Shown here: positions 5,889-8,535 of the stretch, piece by piece
How positions within the stretch are numbered: the stretch's first letter is position 1
How the letters are laid out: each line of letters starts with the position of its first letter
Assembly (NCBI GenBank): GCA_028275265.1
Contig: JAPWUZ010000102.1
Span: 1 to 8,535, forward strand
DNA: 8,535 nt
DNA from: Armatimonadota bacterium
Lineage (GTDB): Bacteria > Armatimonadota > HRBIN16
Reading direction: 5' to 3'
Translations under genes and position numbers: made by a program
The notes under the pieces: model-generated
Database searches by the model: none
What the model was told of the DNA's origin: nothing
Seen by the model: the letters and a program-made list of their open reading frames with translations, nothing else

Positions 5889-6878
5889 GTGGAAGAGCGT
5901 GTCCGTACGCTGATACAGGAAGCGACACAAGCTATCCTGTCCACCACCAGTACAGCGGAATTAGAAGCAGTGGAAACACGCTATCTGGGGCGCAAAGGGC
6001 AGGTAACCGAGCTGTTACGTGCCCTGCCCACGCTGCCCCCGGAAGAACGTCCACGCTTCGGGCAAATGCTCAACTCCGTCAAGGCGCAGCTCCAGGCACA
6101 GATCGACCAGCGCCGCGCGGAGCTGCAAAGGCGTGAACGCGAAGAACGCCTGCGTGCCGAGCGAATAGATATTACCCTGCCGCCGCGCCCCCTGCGCGTG
6201 GGACTGAAACATCCATTGACCCAAACGATGGAGCGGGTACGTGCCGCGCTCATCGGACTGGGCTTCGAATTCGTGGACAGCCCCGAGCTGGATGACTACC
6301 GCTATAACTTCGCTGCACTCAACTACCCCGATGACCACCCGGCGATGGACGAGCAGATGTCCTTCTATGTCTCGGACACCCGCCTGCTGCGCACGCAGAC
6401 CACCAGCGTGCAGGGGCGTGTGATGGAGAAACGCAAGCCGCCTTTCCGCATCGCGGTCATCGGGCGGTGCTTCCGCAACGAAACAGTAGATGCCACTCAT
6501 CACCATACCTTCCATCAGGTAGATGCCTTCATGGTGGACAAAGGCATCAGCATGGCGGACCTGAAGGGAGTACTGGCGGCGTTCGCGCGGCAGATGTTCG
6601 GTGAGGACGTGCAGGTGCGCTTCCGTCCCGACTTCTTCCCCTTCGTGGAGCCGGGTGTGGATTACGCCATCTATTGGCAGGGGGGATGGCTGGAACTGGG
6701 CGGCGCAGGGCTGATACATCCGAATATCCTGCGCGCGCACGGCATCGACCCTGAAGAATGGACGGGCTTCGCGTTCGGGCTGGGCATCGAGCGTATTCCC
6801 ATGATTCAATATCAGATCGATGACCTGCGGCTGTTCCTGGAGAACGATTTGCGATTTTTGCAGAGATACGGGGCGTAA
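5889..6878 (+). CDS. pheS: Phenylalanyl-tRNA synthetase alpha subunit
   Basis: The catalytic subunit of the cytoplasmic alpha2-beta2 enzyme that joins phenylalanine to tRNA-Phe using ATP. It has 329 residues, a normal length. An N-terminal coiled coil (about 1-95, rich in Arg, Glu and Gln) that contacts tRNA is followed by the class II core: motif 1 around HPLTQTMERVRAAL (108-121), LLRTQTTSVQ (166-175), motif 2 FRIAVIGRCFRNETVDATHH (186-205), and motif 3 GFAFGLGIERIPM (293-305). Ala295 in motif 3 matches E. coli Ala294, which sets the size of the phenylalanine pocket, so normal selectivity is expected. The start is a GTG 2 nt after the rplT stop, with GGTGGGG (5877-5883) as a modest binding site 5 nt upstream, so translation is probably coupled to rplT. 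No pheM-like leader gene or attenuator is seen between rplT and pheS. Confidence 0.96.
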   Translation: MEERVRTLIQEATQAILSTTSTAELEAVETRYLGRKGQVTELLRALPTLPPEERPRFGQMLNSVKAQLQAQIDQRRAELQRREREERLRAERIDITLPPRPLRVGLKHPLTQTMERVRAALIGLGFEFVDSPELDDYRYNFAALNYPDDHPAMDEQMSFYVSDTRLLRTQTTSVQGRVMEKRKPPFRIAVIGRCFRNETVDATHHHTFHQVDAFMVDKGISMADLKGVLAAFARQMFGEDVQVRFRPDFFPFVEPGVDYAIYWQGGWLELGGAGLIHPNILRAHGIDPEEWTGFAFGLGIERIPMIQYQIDDLRLFLENDLRFLQRYGA

Positions 6879-6881
6879 GCC

Positions 6882-8535
6882 ATGCGTGTGCCAATAGAGT
6901 GGTTAAAGGAATACGTGGATGTGCAAGCGTCGCCGGAAGAGCTGGCCCACCGCCTGACGATGGCGGGGCTGGAGGTGGAAGCGATTGAACACGATACCGG
7001 CGAGCCCGTGTTGAATGTCAAAGTTACCCCCAACCGTGGCGATTGCCTGTCTATGGTGGGCGTGGCGCGAGAGGTAGCGGCATTGTACGCCCTGCCCCTG
7101 CGACATCCGATGCCTGCCGCACGCACTACGGAGCCGGGTGAAGCCGCACAGGTAGCAAAAGTAGAAATCATTGACGACGACCTGTGCCCCCGTTACGCAG
7201 CGCGCGTGGTGCGCAACGTGCGAATCGCCCCCTCCCCCGCGTGGATACAGCAACGCCTGCTGGCGGCAGGTATGCGCCCCATCAACAACGTGGTGGACGT
7301 GACCAACTACGTGATGCTGGAGCTGGGACAGCCGCTTCATGCCTTCGACCTTGACCTGTTGCCCAACGGACACATCGTGGTGCGCCGTGCCCGCCCCGGG
7401 GAGAAAATCGTCACGCTGGACGGCGTGGAGCGCGAGCTGCAACCGGATATGCTGATGATTTGCGACGCCACACACCCGGTCGCGGTCGCCGGCGTGATGG
7501 GCGGCAGCGAAACGGAAGTGACCCCCAGCACGCACAATGTGTTGCTGGAGTCCGCACACTTCCACCCCACCTCCATCCGGCGCACCTCGCAGCGGTTGCA
7601 GCTTTCTACGGAAGCTTCCTACCGCTTTGAGCGAGTAGTAGACCCAGGTGGTGTTGTTGCCGCGCTGGACAGGGCCTGCGAACTCCTTGAGCAAATCGGC
7701 GCGGGCGAACCCCTTTCTGGGGTGGTGGACGTGTACCCGCGTCCCGCCTTAGAGCGCACTGTGACTCTGCGTCCCGTGCGATGCAACCTGTTGCTGGGGA
7801 TGAATCTGGACGTGCAGACCATGCTGGATTGCCTGCGTCGCCTGCAGCTGAAGGCTGACCTGCGGGATGGGGTTATTCACGTTACTGTGCCCACCTTCCG
7901 CCCCGACCTCAATATCGAGGAAGACCTGGCGGAAGAGGTCGGACGGGTGTACGGCTACGAAAACATCCCTGAACGGCTGCCTTTCGGACACACCCATCGC
8001 GGCGGCGACAGCCCGAACACCCGCCTGATTCGCCCGCTGCAGGAGGCGTTCGTGCGGGCAGGGCTGATCGAGGTGCATACGCACACCCTGCGTGCCCCAG
8101 GTCCACTCGATGACCCCACTCGCACCCTTGTGCGCGTGCGCAACGCCGCCAGCGAGGAGCTCAGCACCCTGCGCAATTCGCTGATTCCGTCGCTGATGGA
8201 TGTCGTGCTGCATAACCTAGCAAGACGGCAGACGGAGATTTTCCTGTTTGAAGTGGGAGCGGTCTTCGCGCAGCTACCCGACGGAGACTATTCAGAGACG
8301 CTGAAAGCGGGATTCGCTATCACAGGTTCGGTCTTTCCGCCCGGCTGGGACGCCCGATACCCTGCCGCCGACTTCTTCACCGCGAAGGGAGTAGTGCAGA
8401 CCCTGCTGGAGACGGTCGGAGTGGCAGAAGCCGAGTATGAGGCGCTGGATGACCCGCGTTTCCACCCCGGCCGCAGCGCGCGGGTGCTGGCGGGGGGACG
8501 CGAGCTGGGTGTCTTCGGCGAGCTGCATCCCGACG
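6882..8535 (+). CDS. pheT: Phenylalanyl-tRNA synthetase beta subunit lacking the OB-fold domain (3' end outside window)
   Basis: The non-catalytic subunit of PheRS, which binds tRNA and clears mischarged Tyr-tRNA-Phe. The window holds 551 residues from ATG 6882, 3 nt after pheS, with a weak binding site. Seen in order: the N-terminal module (VPIEWLKEYVD, LTMAGLEVE, 3-33), VTPNRGDCLSMVGVAREVAAL (48-68), the B3/B4 editing domain (about 100-280; TNYVMLELGQPLHAFD at 141-156, VAGVMGGSE at 202-210, STEASYRFER at 242-251), B5 (about 292-367; FRPDLNIEEDLAEEVGRVYGYE), and part of the B6/B7 core, ending GVFGELHPD. His153, Thr243 and Ala245 align with editing-site residues of E. coli PheT. The EMAPII-like tRNA-binding OB fold that normally separates AGLEVE from VTPNR is absent: about 15 residues stand where E. 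coli has roughly 110 more. The rest, including the expected FDX-ACB domain, is outside. There is no frameshift or stop; this looks like a true short form of perhaps 675 residues. Confidence 0.95.
   Translation, partial: MRVPIEWLKEYVDVQASPEELAHRLTMAGLEVEAIEHDTGEPVLNVKVTPNRGDCLSMVGVAREVAALYALPLRHPMPAARTTEPGEAAQVAKVEIIDDDLCPRYAARVVRNVRIAPSPAWIQQRLLAAGMRPINNVVDVTNYVMLELGQPLHAFDLDLLPNGHIVVRRARPGEKIVTLDGVERELQPDMLMICDATHPVAVAGVMGGSETEVTPSTHNVLLESAHFHPTSIRRTSQRLQLSTEASYRFERVVDPGGVVAALDRACELLEQIGAGEPLSGVVDVYPRPALERTVTLRPVRCNLLLGMNLDVQTMLDCLRRLQLKADLRDGVIHVTVPTFRPDLNIEEDLAEEVGRVYGYENIPERLPFGHTHRGGDSPNTRLIRPLQEAFVRAGLIEVHTHTLRAPGPLDDPTRTLVRVRNAASEELSTLRNSLIPSLMDVVLHNLARRQTEIFLFEVGAVFAQLPDGDYSETLKAGFAITGSVFPPGWDARYPAADFFTAKGVVQTLLETVGVAEAEYEALDDPRFHPGRSARVLAGGRELGVFGELHPD

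Noticed and set aside
6015..6809. 264-codon minus-strand open frame opposite pheS
   Set aside because: The composition is that of a reverse-complement shadow, there is no ribosome binding site, and pheS is highly conserved here.
6903..8213. Minus-strand open frames opposite pheT (6903-7694 and 7749-8213)
   Set aside because: They are antisense to a clearly conserved synthetase gene, and their translations look like nothing recognisable.
1..8535. Mobile element, CRISPR array, tRNA, or a new defence or biosynthetic system
   Set aside because: No transposase, integrase, regular spaced repeats, cloverleaf or unexplained gene cluster could be seen. Every long reading frame kept belongs to a known core family.

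Overview
This is a GC-rich (roughly 60% by eye) bacterial chromosomal segment made mostly of core housekeeping genes. I see no insertion sequence, phage gene, CRISPR array, tRNA or rRNA. The lineage cannot be fixed from the window alone. The gene content is bacterial: infC-rpmI-rplT-pheS-pheT with no thrS in front, bifunctional and monofunctional penicillin-binding proteins, and a LacI-type regulator. The unusually short PheT hints at a less-studied phylum; Armatimonadota is only a guess.

Layout. The left half is on the minus strand and the right half on the plus strand, diverging from an intergenic region at 4424-4690. Leftward, a class A penicillin-binding protein (PBP1A type, 4423 to 1961) is followed 2 nt later by a class B penicillin-binding protein (PBP2 type, 1958 to 147). 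The Shine-Dalgarno sequence of the second gene lies in the last codons of the first, so the two peptidoglycan synthases look translationally coupled. Beyond them, the first 17 codons of a LacI/GalR-family repressor run off the left edge. That gene has its own promoter, with exact consensus -35 and -10 boxes 17 bp apart and a LacI-type operator lying over the expected +1, which is the architecture of autorepression.

Rightward, a strong promoter (TTGACA, 18 bp, TACAAT) drives infC (IF3), rpmI (L35), rplT (L20), pheS and pheT (the two subunits of phenylalanyl-tRNA synthetase). pheT runs off the right edge. infC has no usable ATG, GTG or TTG at its conserved N-terminus. The only start that fits both the ribosome binding site and the protein family is an ATC codon at 4691, which matches the known habit of infC of using a rare start for IF3 autoregulation. 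A GC-rich hairpin followed by a T run lies between infC and rpmI and may be an attenuator. rplT, pheS and pheT are separated by 2-3 nt.

Points of most interest: the AUC start of infC; a PheT that goes directly from its N-terminal module to the core and lacks the roughly 110-residue OB-fold tRNA-binding domain; two C-terminal Cys-Cys-Cys-His modules of identical spacing in PBP1A; a predicted Cys/His metal site in PBP2; and the textbook LacI promoter/operator. I found no evidence for a new multi-gene system. The novelty here lies in variants of conserved genes and their control.
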